Below, piece after piece: positions 35,041-43,316 of a stretch of 64,000 nt of DNA (its first letter is position 1; each line of letters starts with the position of its first letter). Both the position numbers and the translations under genes were made by a program. Source of the DNA: Paenibacillus sp. GP183. GTDB taxonomy: Bacteria; Bacillota; Bacilli; Paenibacillales; NBRC-103111. The notes beneath the pieces are model-generated. The model did not search any database, was not told the origin of the DNA, and saw nothing but the letters and a program-made list of their open reading frames with translations. The DNA lies in assembly GCF_900104695.1 (NCBI RefSeq), contig NZ_FNSW01000002.1, positions 1-64,000 of the forward strand, written 5' to 3'.

Positions 35041-35313
35041 ATGGCAAAATTGGGAGATAACAAGAAACCTGCTATAGTTAGAGTTGCAACGGAGGAAAGA
35101 GCACAGGAAATTTATGCTCTGTGTGAGAATAACGGTTGGAAAGTAGTCATTGGAATAGAACCTGATAAAGTAGAGGATATTTCGGATGTGCAGAAGCTGC
35201 TGGGCATGAGAGTTGAAAATACGAAAACAATATATAACTTTAAAACCATAGGTCGGAATGATCCTTGCTCATGTGGTAGCGGTCAAAAGTATAAAAAATG
35301 CTGTGGAAAATAG
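35041..35313 (+). CDS. Small SEC-C motif protein (PBPRA1643 type)
   Basis: 90 residues from the ATG at 35041 with AGGGG upstream. The N-terminal half is a small alpha/beta unit ([20 protein letters not shown], ending in [12 protein letters not shown]). The C-terminus is a zinc-binding SEC-C motif, [18 protein letters not shown]. This matches the PBPRA1643 family of SWIM/SEC-C metal-binding proteins of unknown function. SEC-C motifs bind zinc and often contact RNA or protein partners. It stands alone in accessory DNA. Confidence 0.8.
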   Translation: MAKLGDNKKPAIVRVATEERAQEIYALCENNGWKVVIGIEPDKVEDISDVQKLLGMRVENTKTIYNFKTIGRNDPCSCGSGQKYKKCCGK

Positions 35314-35368
35314 CGTGATAAGGCACAGAATTGATATATGCAAATAAAGGATAAGAGGAGGTTGGAGA

Positions 35369-35872
35369 ATGAAAGGTAAATCATTAACAGTTCCCAATGA
35401 AATGCAAGATAAATACAATGAAATTACTGAGATTCTAAAAAACTTTTGTGAGGAAAATTTGAATGAAGAATATGAGTTTGTTTGTTGCCAGTTGAATGCT
35501 GCATTATGTCGTAAACGCCCATCGCCACTCGTAAAAGGGAAAGCAAACACTTGGGCATGTGGAATAGTACATGCAATAGGGATGGTCAATTTTCTTTTTG
35601 ATGTATCTCAAAAACCTACAATGAAGGCAAAAGAATTATATAATAAATTCGGTGTGAGTGAAAGTAATGGAAGCAGTAAATCAAAACAAATAAGAGATCT
35701 AATGAAGATAGGGGTATTTGATCCAAAATGGACATTGCCAAGTAAAATAAATGATAATCCAATGGCATGGATGATAATGGTGAATGGGTTAACTATTGAT
35801 GCACGATACGCACCAAGAGAAATTCAGGAAGAAGCATTTAAACTAGGCTTGATTCCATATTTACCAGAATAA
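35369..35872 (+). CDS. DUF6398-like protein of unknown function
   Basis: 167 residues with GAGGAGG before the ATG. It is compact and soluble. A motif RKRPSPLVKGKANTWACGIV followed by HAIGMVNFLFD recalls the DUF6398 group, usually found beside SEC-C proteins, which fits its neighbour 55 bp upstream. The C-terminal part (SKSKQIRDLMKIG) could bind nucleic acid. Function unknown; family assigned from memory of motifs, so moderate confidence. Confidence 0.65.
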   Translation: MKGKSLTVPNEMQDKYNEITEILKNFCEENLNEEYEFVCCQLNAALCRKRPSPLVKGKANTWACGIVHAIGMVNFLFDVSQKPTMKAKELYNKFGVSESNGSSKSKQIRDLMKIGVFDPKWTLPSKINDNPMAWMIMVNGLTIDARYAPREIQEEAFKLGLIPYLPE

Positions 35873-35958
35873 AAAGTGAAGAGAGAAAAATATAAATGGA
35901 CATATGATTGCGGAAAGTAATTCTCGGAGCGAGGATATATGCGAAGGAATGAGAATTT

Positions 35959-36765
35959 ATGAGCCAAATACAAGCAGGACGTAAATCCTCTTTATTAACT
36001 ACCACTCAGCTTAAACGAAAGTTAAATGAACTCTCGAAAGAAGAAATCATCGAACTTTTAGCCGACACATGTAAGTCAAATAAAGAGGCGCAAGCATTTG
36101 TATCTGTAAGACTTCAAGGAGAGAAAGCGATCCTTGAGTTGTTCGAAGATTACAAAGAGCAGATACGTAAAGAATTTTATCCAACCCGTGGATTACCCAA
36201 GTTGCGAGTAGCTACAGTTAAACAAGCCATATCTGACATAAACACTCTCGGTAAAGGAACTAATTGGCCGCTTGAGTTGATGATCTGCTTTGCAGAAATC
36301 GCTGTTCAGTCCATCCATGAGAATGGCGATATTTTCGAAGATATGGGCGATTGTTTTACTGACGTGTATGCTGAGATTATTCAAAGGCTCAATAGAGAAA
36401 AAACACCCGAATTGTATGAAAAGTATAAAGACCACTTGAAAGCAATTGTAAACACAAAGGGTTGTGAATGCTGGGGAATCCATGATTCACTTGAAGGCTC
36501 TTATTCCATGCTCAAATGGGTAGACCACGATGAGGAAGAAGAAGAAGACTTCCCGGACACCATTTCATATGCAGCAATGAAAAAATGGCTTAACATTTCG
36601 GAGGTTAAACGAAATCAAATCATTAACAATGCTTGGTGTGGCAAATGTTCGAGCTCAACTACTTTAGTAAACTTTTCAATAAGTTTGGATGGATCTGTAC
36701 TTTTCTTAAATGGCTACTGTAATAAATGCAATAACGCTGCATTAAGAGTTATTGAAACGGATTAG
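35959..36765 (+). CDS. DUF6155-like protein with C-terminal zinc ribbon
   Basis: 268 residues with AAGGAATG-type spacing before the ATG. The N-terminus TTQLKRKLNELSKEEIIELL resembles DUF6155 proteins. An acidic stretch (EEEEED) at about 193-198 precedes a C-terminal domain with two Cys pairs (WCGKC and YCNKC) that likely bind zinc. Function unknown. Transcribed with the two preceding genes and followed by a clean terminator. Confidence 0.65.
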   Translation: MSQIQAGRKSSLLTTTQLKRKLNELSKEEIIELLADTCKSNKEAQAFVSVRLQGEKAILELFEDYKEQIRKEFYPTRGLPKLRVATVKQAISDINTLGKGTNWPLELMICFAEIAVQSIHENGDIFEDMGDCFTDVYAEIIQRLNREKTPELYEKYKDHLKAIVNTKGCECWGIHDSLEGSYSMLKWVDHDEEEEEDFPDTISYAAMKKWLNISEVKRNQIINNAWCGKCSSSTTLVNFSISLDGSVLFLNGYCNKCNNAALRVIETD

Positions 36766-36772
36766 GTCTCCC

Positions 36773-36797
36773 ACCTCCCCTCATCGGGAGGTTTTTT
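36773..36797 (+). terminator. Terminator of the small-gene cluster
   Basis: 7-bp stem ACCTCCC / GGGAGGT (36773-36779 and 36786-36792) then TTTTT. Confidence 0.8.
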
Positions 36798-36955
36798 CAT
36801 GCGAACATACGCTTGCTGACAGTTGGTGTCGGTGCTGATGTGTAATGATGGAAATAATCTGTCGAATAAAGGAATCTCCAGTTGGATTGTGGAATAAGTC
36901 TAAATCGATTTAATAGAATTTGAATATCAAGTTGTTTCAGTAAGGTCTTTAAATA

Positions 36956-36995
36956 CGAACATTTGTTTGATATAATAAATACAAACGAATGTTCG
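36956..36995 (+). promoter_or_regulatory. Two LexA (SOS) boxes around a -10 element
   Basis: Box 1 CGAACATTTGTTTG (36956-36969) and box 2 CAAACGAATGTTCG (36982-36995) both fit the Firmicutes LexA consensus CRAACnnnnGTTYG. TATAAT (36971-36976) sits between them, and GGGAG plus a GTG start (37008) follow. This is a typical damage-inducible promoter in which LexA covers the core promoter. Confidence 0.7.
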
Positions 36996-37007
36996 GGAGT
37001 GATTGGC

Positions 37008-37112
37008 GTGGCTCAACAAGAAACGATGACGCTTAAGAGGTTTCAAGAGAAGTTCAATACGATTCCGTTCAATAGATATCGTTACATCTTTCTTATTCGA
37101 TTTGTATTCTAG
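37008..37112 (+). pseudogene. Truncated N-terminus of a probable IS1595-type transposase
   Basis: GTG start with GGGAG 8 nt upstream. The first 18 residues (ETMTLKRFQEKFNT) resemble the N-terminus of IS1595-family transposases, which normally continue with EE-C-YLF-RWP-G--CPRCG. From about 37062 the sequence is unrelated and a stop follows at 37110. The zinc ribbon and DDE domains are absent. It sits directly under the LexA-box promoter. Such a short match leaves room for another identity. Confidence 0.5.
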
Positions 37113-37154
37113 AGAATATTCGATTACTGAGTTACCGAATTGAATGATTGGCAC
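37064..37154 (-). pseudogene. N-terminal fragment of a YgjP/M48-like metallopeptidase gene
   Basis: A GTG start at 37154 with GGAGG 7 nt upstream encodes QFGNSVIEYSLEYKSNKKDV, the typical start of YgjP-type (M48, SprT-like) metallopeptidases. Similarity stops after about 30 codons, exactly where the opposing transposase fragment also stops. The zinc motif HExxH is missing. The junction near 37063 is therefore a deletion or rearrangement point joining two gene starts tail to tail. Confidence 0.55.
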
Positions 37155-38707
37155 TTCTAAACCTCCGAATCAAGTTCTAATTAGAAGAGTATTATCGATT
37201 TCCATCCCTCAAGCGACGAACATTCTGATGAACACTTCATAGTTGTGCTGTTCCTGGGGGGAGATTCAGGATCTCTATGTGCTTAGTGACAAGGGGAGGT
37301 CCTTGTCTTTAATGTTTAACCGAGGGTCTAGGCGGGAAGCGGAGCGACCCCGCCAAAATGGAGCCGAAGGCCCCAATATTAAGACCACAATTTTGTCATT
37401 TCGTAATCTATTCACGATACGACATACAAGCCCTTGTAGCGTTTACGATAAAGGCTTAAGTCATTTAATGTTGTTCAGATCTGTATAAGCTTTAACGAAG
37501 TAGCTACCCCCAGCTGGAGCTACCACAATAAAATGTTTTCTGTAACTAATACAATTTATAACGTTTCATCTGGTGAAACTCATTGATGGTGCGGATAAGC
37601 AAGTTTTAATTAGAATTATTTCATACTTCCGTGTGTAAAATGTGGAAAACATCGCATATTAAATACCTACCAAATGATAGAAGGAAGCAAGCTAATTAGT
37701 TAGTGTGAGTGTGCTGTGTACAGATTGTATTCGCCGATCATCGATTTTAACATCAATCTGTGCCTTTACGACCTATTCCGTCTTCAGGCCGCGTCGGTGC
37801 AACTCACTACAACTTAATGAACTCGGTCATCGTCAATTCACCTTTACAATTGGTGTAAAGGAAAGTGAACGTTAGCTTTATATTAGTAAAGAATAATATA
37901 CATCTTCCGATGTAGTACAATGTGCCTATGACTTTCCATATTTCTACAAATTAGTTGTTAAGATAGGAGTAATTTATACCCCCCCTGGGCGCGAACTAAA
38001 ATCGCCCTCATCTAGATTAGTCAAAATACGTTTTGCCAATTGCATACGGTTTTCGGATTTATATAGTTTTCCAAAATATATAAATTTGGTGAGTGTGAAA
38101 AAGATTGCAGCAGCGGCAATCTTGTTTCACTATGTCCAGTGTGGCGTATGCAGGTGTCATTAATTCAGATGTCTTGACACAAGGTGAAGAAGGAGAGCCC
38201 AACTATCTGTAAAAGTACGGCTGGTCCACAGCTTACCGATGGCGTTTGAAATACATACCAAGATCCATCCCATAAAAAGCTCAATGCGGAATCCATCTGT
38301 ACTTCGTCAGCGAATCCGTCGTAGAAACCATCTTAATCGACCAACGAATATAGAAGGCAAAAGAAGGCAAACAAGCTAGGGGCTGACTTTACTTTTTTTA
38401 TTATTCTTTTGTTCGGATTACTGATCCTATGTGCCTGGCAAATCAATCAGGGAGGCAAAGAGACTGTCAATAAACTGAATAACCTTAAATATCAATCAAC
38501 AGAACGAAAACTAATAACACAGCAGTACTAAATAATCTTCGTAACGGTGCGTTCTTGCAAGTCAAAACTTTGTGACTGGAAGTGCGACGCTATAAATGCC
38601 AGTTCAAAAGGTATGCATGGAAACCAAAATATTAAGCATTACATGGTGATAATTAGGGACGAAGGAACTTTGCTGACAAATATCAGATGAGTTATTAATA
38701 GCCCACA
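37155..38707. other. Decayed region with gene fragments
   Basis: No intact gene in about 1.5 kb. A hairpin GACAAGG/CCTTGTC at 37288-37307 could be an old terminator. At 38097-38215 a signal-peptide-like start (VSVKKIAAAAIL) loses frame after nine codons and continues in another frame to a stop, so it is a frameshifted exported-protein relic. At about 38370-38530 an open stretch with one membrane helix (FIILLFGLLILCAW) has no start codon. These point to repeated small deletions. Confidence 0.5.
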
Positions 38708-39856
38708 TTGCGAACTCACAGAAGAACAAGCACATCAACAAATAGTACTGCCCCAAATGGAATCTTACTCATTGGAGTCGTCTATGCCATTTGGAAACAG
38801 GTAGAAAAAGGTCAACTCTTGAAGGAAGAAACTGAGCGCTTGCAACTTGAAGCTAAGCTCTCGGAGATGTTGAAGGATCAATATTTCGAGTCTGATGATC
38901 GCCGCGTACGATTTCACGTCAAGAAGCATGTTCTTCTGTATATCTATGTTGGTAAGATTAGATATGACAGCTTTGAGGCCGCTCTAGCTAAAGAATCTTT
39001 TACCAAGAAAGAGTATGGAGCAATACAAGCTATTCAAGAGGTGATAGCGAAAAAGAGCAAGATTATCAACAGAGATATCGTATCCCCAGCATATTCCCGT
39101 GAATTTAAGGATACTTCTTTGGAAAATAAAGCAATGGAAGAAGCGAAAGCTCCAGCACAACAAAGTCGCCTCCCCCAAACTGATGATTCTCCAAAAGTAC
39201 TAAAGAGCACAGTTCCTGTACCGAGAAAAGGCGAAAATCATAAAAGTGCAGTTGCTGTAAGGAATACAGATCCAATTGCAGCAGGTCAAGTGCAAAACGC
39301 ACTCACCAGTAAAGCGCCTGAAGAAGCCATCAGCGACTCTAAGATGAACAGTATCAAAATTGAAGTCACGAGAGCTAGTCGAGAAATGCAAAGCAACAGG
39401 AGCGAGCGGCCCTTTACTGAGTTGGAGAAGGCTTTTGGCTATGCTTCCTTTATATATTGGCTGAACGCGTACCATCGGATGCTGAGTAACAATGATCCAG
39501 GGGTTCGTGAGTATTGCGAAGCCTGCAATGTCAGTGGAAGAATGGCTGCTATCAGTTTAATGGAACATTTGTATCAGGAACATGAGTTTGTCCAAGGAAT
39601 ATCTAGATATGTTCCCAACTTTAATAGAGTTAAAGAAATTGAACTGGCCCACTTAACAGGAACAGCGAACAGCCTTAGCTTTGATCCATACTGGCAAAAT
39701 TGTACACTGCGGGCAGCAATCATGATTTGTAGGCAGTTAACTTATAACTTTACGGGTGTCCTAGGTAAGATGGACTTTAGAATCCCGAAAGACATGACTT
39801 TAGACGAACTAACGATTGCGATGGATCAATGGTTGAATGAAGTTCTGAATGCCTAA
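38708..39856 (+). CDS. Unrecognised membrane-anchored protein
   Basis: Up to 382 residues. The TTG at 38708 has no clear ribosome binding site, so the start is uncertain and the N-terminus may be damaged. A membrane segment (GILLIGVVYAIW, about 18-29) is followed by a charged coiled-coil-like helix. Next come a small domain (to about 105), a low-complexity linker rich in Ala, Lys, Ser and Pro (115-230), and a C-terminal helical domain (about 240-382) containing conserved-looking YCEACN. No family recognised. A terminator follows at 40037. Possibly a regulatory or phage-related membrane protein. Confidence 0.6.
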   Translation: MRTHRRTSTSTNSTAPNGILLIGVVYAIWKQVEKGQLLKEETERLQLEAKLSEMLKDQYFESDDRRVRFHVKKHVLLYIYVGKIRYDSFEAALAKESFTKKEYGAIQAIQEVIAKKSKIINRDIVSPAYSREFKDTSLENKAMEEAKAPAQQSRLPQTDDSPKVLKSTVPVPRKGENHKSAVAVRNTDPIAAGQVQNALTSKAPEEAISDSKMNSIKIEVTRASREMQSNRSERPFTELEKAFGYASFIYWLNAYHRMLSNNDPGVREYCEACNVSGRMAAISLMEHLYQEHEFVQGISRYVPNFNRVKEIELAHLTGTANSLSFDPYWQNCTLRAAIMICRQLTYNFTGVLGKMDFRIPKDMTLDELTIAMDQWLNEVLNA

Positions 39857-40036
39857 AGTTTGTTTGAGCGCCTTCGAATCATCTGCTAAAAAAGAGGGAA
39901 TCGTCAAGGTGGTTACACAACAACTTATACGATCGTGTGTTCGCTTTCCTGGGGTTGAACGAATAAAGAATCCTAATTGTAGGTTTAATCCTAATTCATT
40001 ATTAGATTCATAAGAATGTCTCAAACAAAAAAGATT

Positions 40037-40078
40037 GGGCACAGATGCAGAATGATGCACCCGTGCCCTTTTCTTTAT
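40037..40078 (+). terminator. Terminator of the 38.7-kb gene
   Basis: 6-bp stem GGGCAC / GTGCCC (40037-40042 and 40063-40068) with an inner TGCA pairing and a TTTTCTTT tail. Confidence 0.65.
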
Positions 40079-40183
40079 ATGATGGATTAGCTGTCTGTGA
40101 CATGAGCCAGCGCCCATAGAGAGCCGAAGGCTTCTTAGGCTATTGGAGACAGCTATTGATTAAGGATAACTCACTAAACCTTA

Positions 40184-40381
40184 CTATTGGTATAATACTA
40201 CCTCATACGATTGATCCGTTATTTTATGCACACGATAATCGCATTTTAATGAGCTAAACAATTGCGAAAGATAGAAGATAACATCCGCAGCATAGACTGA
40301 GTCATTATCAGTAATAATAATACTTTCGTTGTTATCATTTAGCAGATAAGTAAGTGCTGCGTTTATTTCACTAAGTATCAT
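40184..40381 (-). CDS. Small soluble protein of unknown function
   Basis: 65 residues from the ATG at 40381, chosen for GAAGGA upstream; a longer frame has no site. The pattern (two helices and three strands; SIIITDNDSVYAADVIFYL) suggests a small folded domain. No family recognised. It precedes nothing obvious and lies downstream of, and in the same direction as, the radC-type gene. Confidence 0.5.
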   Translation of the reverse strand: MILSEINAALTYLLNDNNESIIITDNDSVYAADVIFYLSQLFSSLKCDYRVHKITDQSYEVVLYQ

Positions 40382-40549
40382 GTTCGATTCCTTCCTTCTT
40401 GAGAGAATCTTACTGTTGGGTCTGTACGAGTGGTTCACATAAGGCCATTATAATATGAACAAGCACACGGATACCAATACTTCGTCAGCTCCCGTCTTTA
40501 AGTAAAATCAGAAACCTCAGCTAAGTTTAAGCTCACCCAATAATGTTAA

Positions 40550-41152
40550 TTACATATATCCTAGTTCCTTAAGGCTGATGAATCTTTGGTGGCCGATTAT
40601 AATATGGTCAAGGACTGTGATTCCTATAAGCTCGCCCACCTCAACAAGTCGATGTGTAAGCTGAATATCCTCTGGACTAGGGTCAGGCTGACCAGATGGG
40701 TGATTATGGGCACACACAATACTGGCAGATGAACGTTTGATCGCAGCTCGGAATACCTCTCTTGGATGCACTATACTAGCATTAAGGCTGCCCTGAGATA
40801 ATGTCTCGACAGCAATGATATGATTCTTGGTATTGAGAAATATCACTTTAAATAATTCATGTTGTAGATACTCCATTTCTCCTCTCAAAAGATCATAAAC
40901 GTCCTGAGGAATTCTTATAATTGTAGGTGCTTGCCTGGGCATATTGATCATTTTAGCAAGCTGTAATGCTGATAAGATTTGGCGGGTCTTTGCTTTACCG
41001 ATACCTTTAATCTCCATCAGTTCTTGCTCTGAAGCTTGCAAAAGCTCATGAGGAGAAGAGAATCGTTTGAAGATCTCCTCAATCGTATAGCTTTCTGATC
41101 TTTCGTTTAGAGTAATTGCTAATAGGTTCTTGTATGAATACATGTTTATCAC
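40550..41152 (-). CDS. radC: RadC-family JAB/MPN domain protein
   Basis: 200 residues from a GTG at 41152 with GGAGG 9 nt upstream. A helix-hairpin-helix region (ELMEIKGIGKAKTRQILSALQ) is followed by the JAMM domain with the metal motif HNHPSGQPDPSPED. The family was named for a supposed repair role, but its real function is unclear. Stand-alone or accessory copies are common on phages, ICEs and defence islands, which fits this position at the edge of a restriction island. Intact motif and normal length. Confidence 0.9.
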   Translation of the reverse strand: MINMYSYKNLLAITLNERSESYTIEEIFKRFSSPHELLQASEQELMEIKGIGKAKTRQILSALQLAKMINMPRQAPTIIRIPQDVYDLLRGEMEYLQHELFKVIFLNTKNHIIAVETLSQGSLNASIVHPREVFRAAIKRSSASIVCAHNHPSGQPDPSPEDIQLTHRLVEVGELIGITVLDHIIIGHQRFISLKELGYM

Positions 41153-41236
41153 GGTTAATAACCTCCAATGGTATAGTAGAAAATGAAATAGAGGAGCAGC
41201 CGCAGCCACTCCCCTTGAATTTGAATAGATATTTGG

Positions 41237-41446
41237 TTATGATTGAATCAGCTTAATGTTACATGGGGCGCTTTCCAGAGCGTCCTTTTTCATGTCTTCA
41301 ATCTCCAACTCGATCAGCACGAGCTTCACTAATGTTTTTGCATAGGTCATCCCTTCCCGCGTTTGCAGACAAGCATCTCTGTCCAGCACTCTCTTAATTT
41401 CATTCAATTCCTTCTTCATATTGAGCAATTCCAATAATCTTAGCAT
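41237..41446 (-). CDS. Small helical protein upstream of radC
   Basis: 69 residues; the ATG at 41446 has GGAGG 8 nt upstream. Almost entirely charged alpha-helix, probably a coiled coil (LLELLNMKKELNEIKRVLDR). It lies 84 bp before the radC gene in the same direction, so co-expression is likely. Unknown function. Confidence 0.55.
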   Translation of the reverse strand: MLRLLELLNMKKELNEIKRVLDRDACLQTREGMTYAKTLVKLVLIELEIEDMKKDALESAPCNIKLIQS

Positions 41447-41586
41447 CTGTATCACCTCCTCACCATATGACTTACCTCATTGCCTTCGCACTTGATTCCT
41501 TTCAATCATCTTGATTCATATCTTGAACACCTCCTTTACAGTTATTGGGCGCCATCTCACATGCCCTTGAATATCTCTGTCAAACG

Positions 41587-41636
41587 CAAAAAAGCCCTAG
41601 ATACACATTCCGTTTTAGGAACGTACATAGGGCTTA
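41587..41636 (-). terminator. Terminator downstream of the 50-residue ORF
   Basis: On the minus strand, AAGCCCTA pairs with TAGGGCTT over a long imperfect stem (right arm near 41627-41635, left arm near 41592-41600) and is followed by TTTTTTGCG. Confidence 0.65.
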
Positions 41637-41685
41637 GTTGTTATTTCCTCGTTAAGATTTCTTTTAACAACCAAGTAAATCTCCT

Positions 41686-41838
41686 TCACAGTTTCTCTCG
41701 CCACCCCAACATCTGATAGACTACGTCCCGATAATCATGGGAAAGTGAATAATGCTCAGCCAAGTGTTTGGCGTATGTACTCTCAATCGGTTCCCATTCG
41801 GCCTCCAACCTGATCAATAAATTAATGACCGCATCCAA
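41686..41838 (-). CDS. 50-residue acidic small protein
   Basis: TTG start at 41838 with a near-perfect AGGAGG 6 nt upstream and a stop at 41686. The peptide (MDAVINLLIRLEAEWEPIES, ending MLGWREKL) is compact and helical. The strong site and the terminator just downstream support a real gene. It lies upstream of the small-protein and radC cluster on the same strand. Function unknown. Confidence 0.5.
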   Translation of the reverse strand: MDAVINLLIRLEAEWEPIESTYAKHLAEHYSLSHDYRDVVYQMLGWREKL

Positions 41839-42366
41839 ATATAACCTCCTCTCATGTGGGGTTCATCTCACTGCCTCAAAGAAGGCGTCAAACAAGAAAG
41901 CCTAGAGTGTTCTTTGTTTAGATGAATACAAGGCTTGGACACTATCCTAAATATGTGGATACCTTTTTACCCTTCATTAGGTGATTGATGAAAGCGCTGC
42001 ATTCAATAGGGAAGGGGGTAGGCGAATCCAAAATTCTGAGTTATCAATAATTTCGCAATATGCCCGCAGCAAATTTTTAATTTTTTTCATTACCCTTATT
42101 GTGAAATTTTTTTCATATGAAGAGAATCGAATGAATCGGTAAAGTTTTAATCTTATTACAAAGAACAAATAGGTATTATCGGTGTGAGCGTATCGAAATT
42201 TCATATATAATGAAGACATGTCTCTGTGAGGCTCTAAGAGGACGTGCCTCGGATATAGTAGATGGAAGGATTTGGTTGTTAAGTGTCGAATCTTATATAA
42301 GGCTTTAGTACCGAATTGAGGAATTAAGCGAAAAGGAGTTAATATACATAAATTAGGAGTGATAAT
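41839..42366. other. Intergenic leader of the restriction island
   Basis: AT-rich, no supported gene. AAGCCT at 41900-41905 and AGGCTT at 41931-41936 could form a weak hairpin. AAATTAGGAGTGATAAT directly precedes the nuclease start at 42367. No certain promoter could be picked. Confidence 0.45.
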
Positions 42367-43314
42367 ATGCCTTACTATCCACATTTATATGATCAAATTA
42401 TTAAATCCCCATATCAGGAGAATCGTCATAACTTAAATGTCCTAACAGGGTATGCTTCATCTACATTTGTTCATCATTTATTATATACTTTTGAAAACCT
42501 TAACTTAGATGTAATACTAGGTATGGTAAAGGAACAACCAATTACTATTTGGGATCATAATGAATATATTAATTTAATTCAATCAACAAACAGGCTAAGA
42601 ATGCGTTATTTTAATGGAACACCACCAATACACGCAAAGGTTTTACTGTGGTCGAAAAATAGAACTGCCGAAGAAGTAGCATTTGCAGGTTCTGCAAATT
42701 TAACTTGGCATGGTTTTAGAGATTACCAAGAGATAATGGTTCCTGCGGAGGTCTCCTTTGTTAAGGGGCTTTTTCCTAGTTCAAATGAATTAAAGGATTG
42801 TACTGACCCAGATATATTTCAGTTTTTCAATATGCAATTTCAACTTGAACCTGAGGTTAGTGATATTGATACTTCTGCTGTAGGAGCTGCTGTTAGAGGT
42901 AAGCCGAGTGTAGTGTTGCCATTAACACAAAAGAGAGATCAACAAGTACATGGTCGAAGTGGTCTAAATTGGGGTCAACGTGATGGAAGAGAACCGAATC
43001 AAGCATATATCCCTATCCCAATGGAGATTCATCGTCAACAACCTGATTTTTTTCCTGACAGAGCTGTAGATTTTACTATGATTACTGATGATGGTGAAAG
43101 CTTTATTTGTACAGTTGCTCAAGATGGTAATAAGGCCATTGAGACACATCATGATAACAGCATCATGGGTAAGTATTTTAGGCAGAGAATTGGTGTCCCT
43201 TTAGGAAATAAAGTTGAGACTGAAGACTTAGAAAGATATGGACGAAGTACAATTACTATTTATAAAATGAATGATGATACTTTCTATCTAGACTTTAGTT
43301 CACGAAGGAGATAA
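42367..43314 (+). CDS. NgoFVII-family (phospholipase D fold) type II restriction endonuclease
   Basis: 315 residues with AGGAG before the ATG. The PLD half-site is clear: His89 and Lys91 in IHAKVLLW, then GSANLTWHG with Asn111. NgoFVII and BfiI-type enzymes use this motif in a dimer and cut DNA without metal ions. The C-terminal half (about 190-315) matches the position of the DNA-recognition domain. It overlaps nothing, and a Z1 helicase gene starts 2 bp later, so the two are translationally coupled. Protection would come from the downstream cytosine methyltransferase. Recognition sequence unknown. Confidence 0.85.
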   Translation: MPYYPHLYDQIIKSPYQENRHNLNVLTGYASSTFVHHLLYTFENLNLDVILGMVKEQPITIWDHNEYINLIQSTNRLRMRYFNGTPPIHAKVLLWSKNRTAEEVAFAGSANLTWHGFRDYQEIMVPAEVSFVKGLFPSSNELKDCTDPDIFQFFNMQFQLEPEVSDIDTSAVGAAVRGKPSVVLPLTQKRDQQVHGRSGLNWGQRDGREPNQAYIPIPMEIHRQQPDFFPDRAVDFTMITDDGESFICTVAQDGNKAIETHHDNSIMGKYFRQRIGVPLGNKVETEDLERYGRSTITIYKMNDDTFYLDFSSRRR

Positions 43315-43316
43315 TC

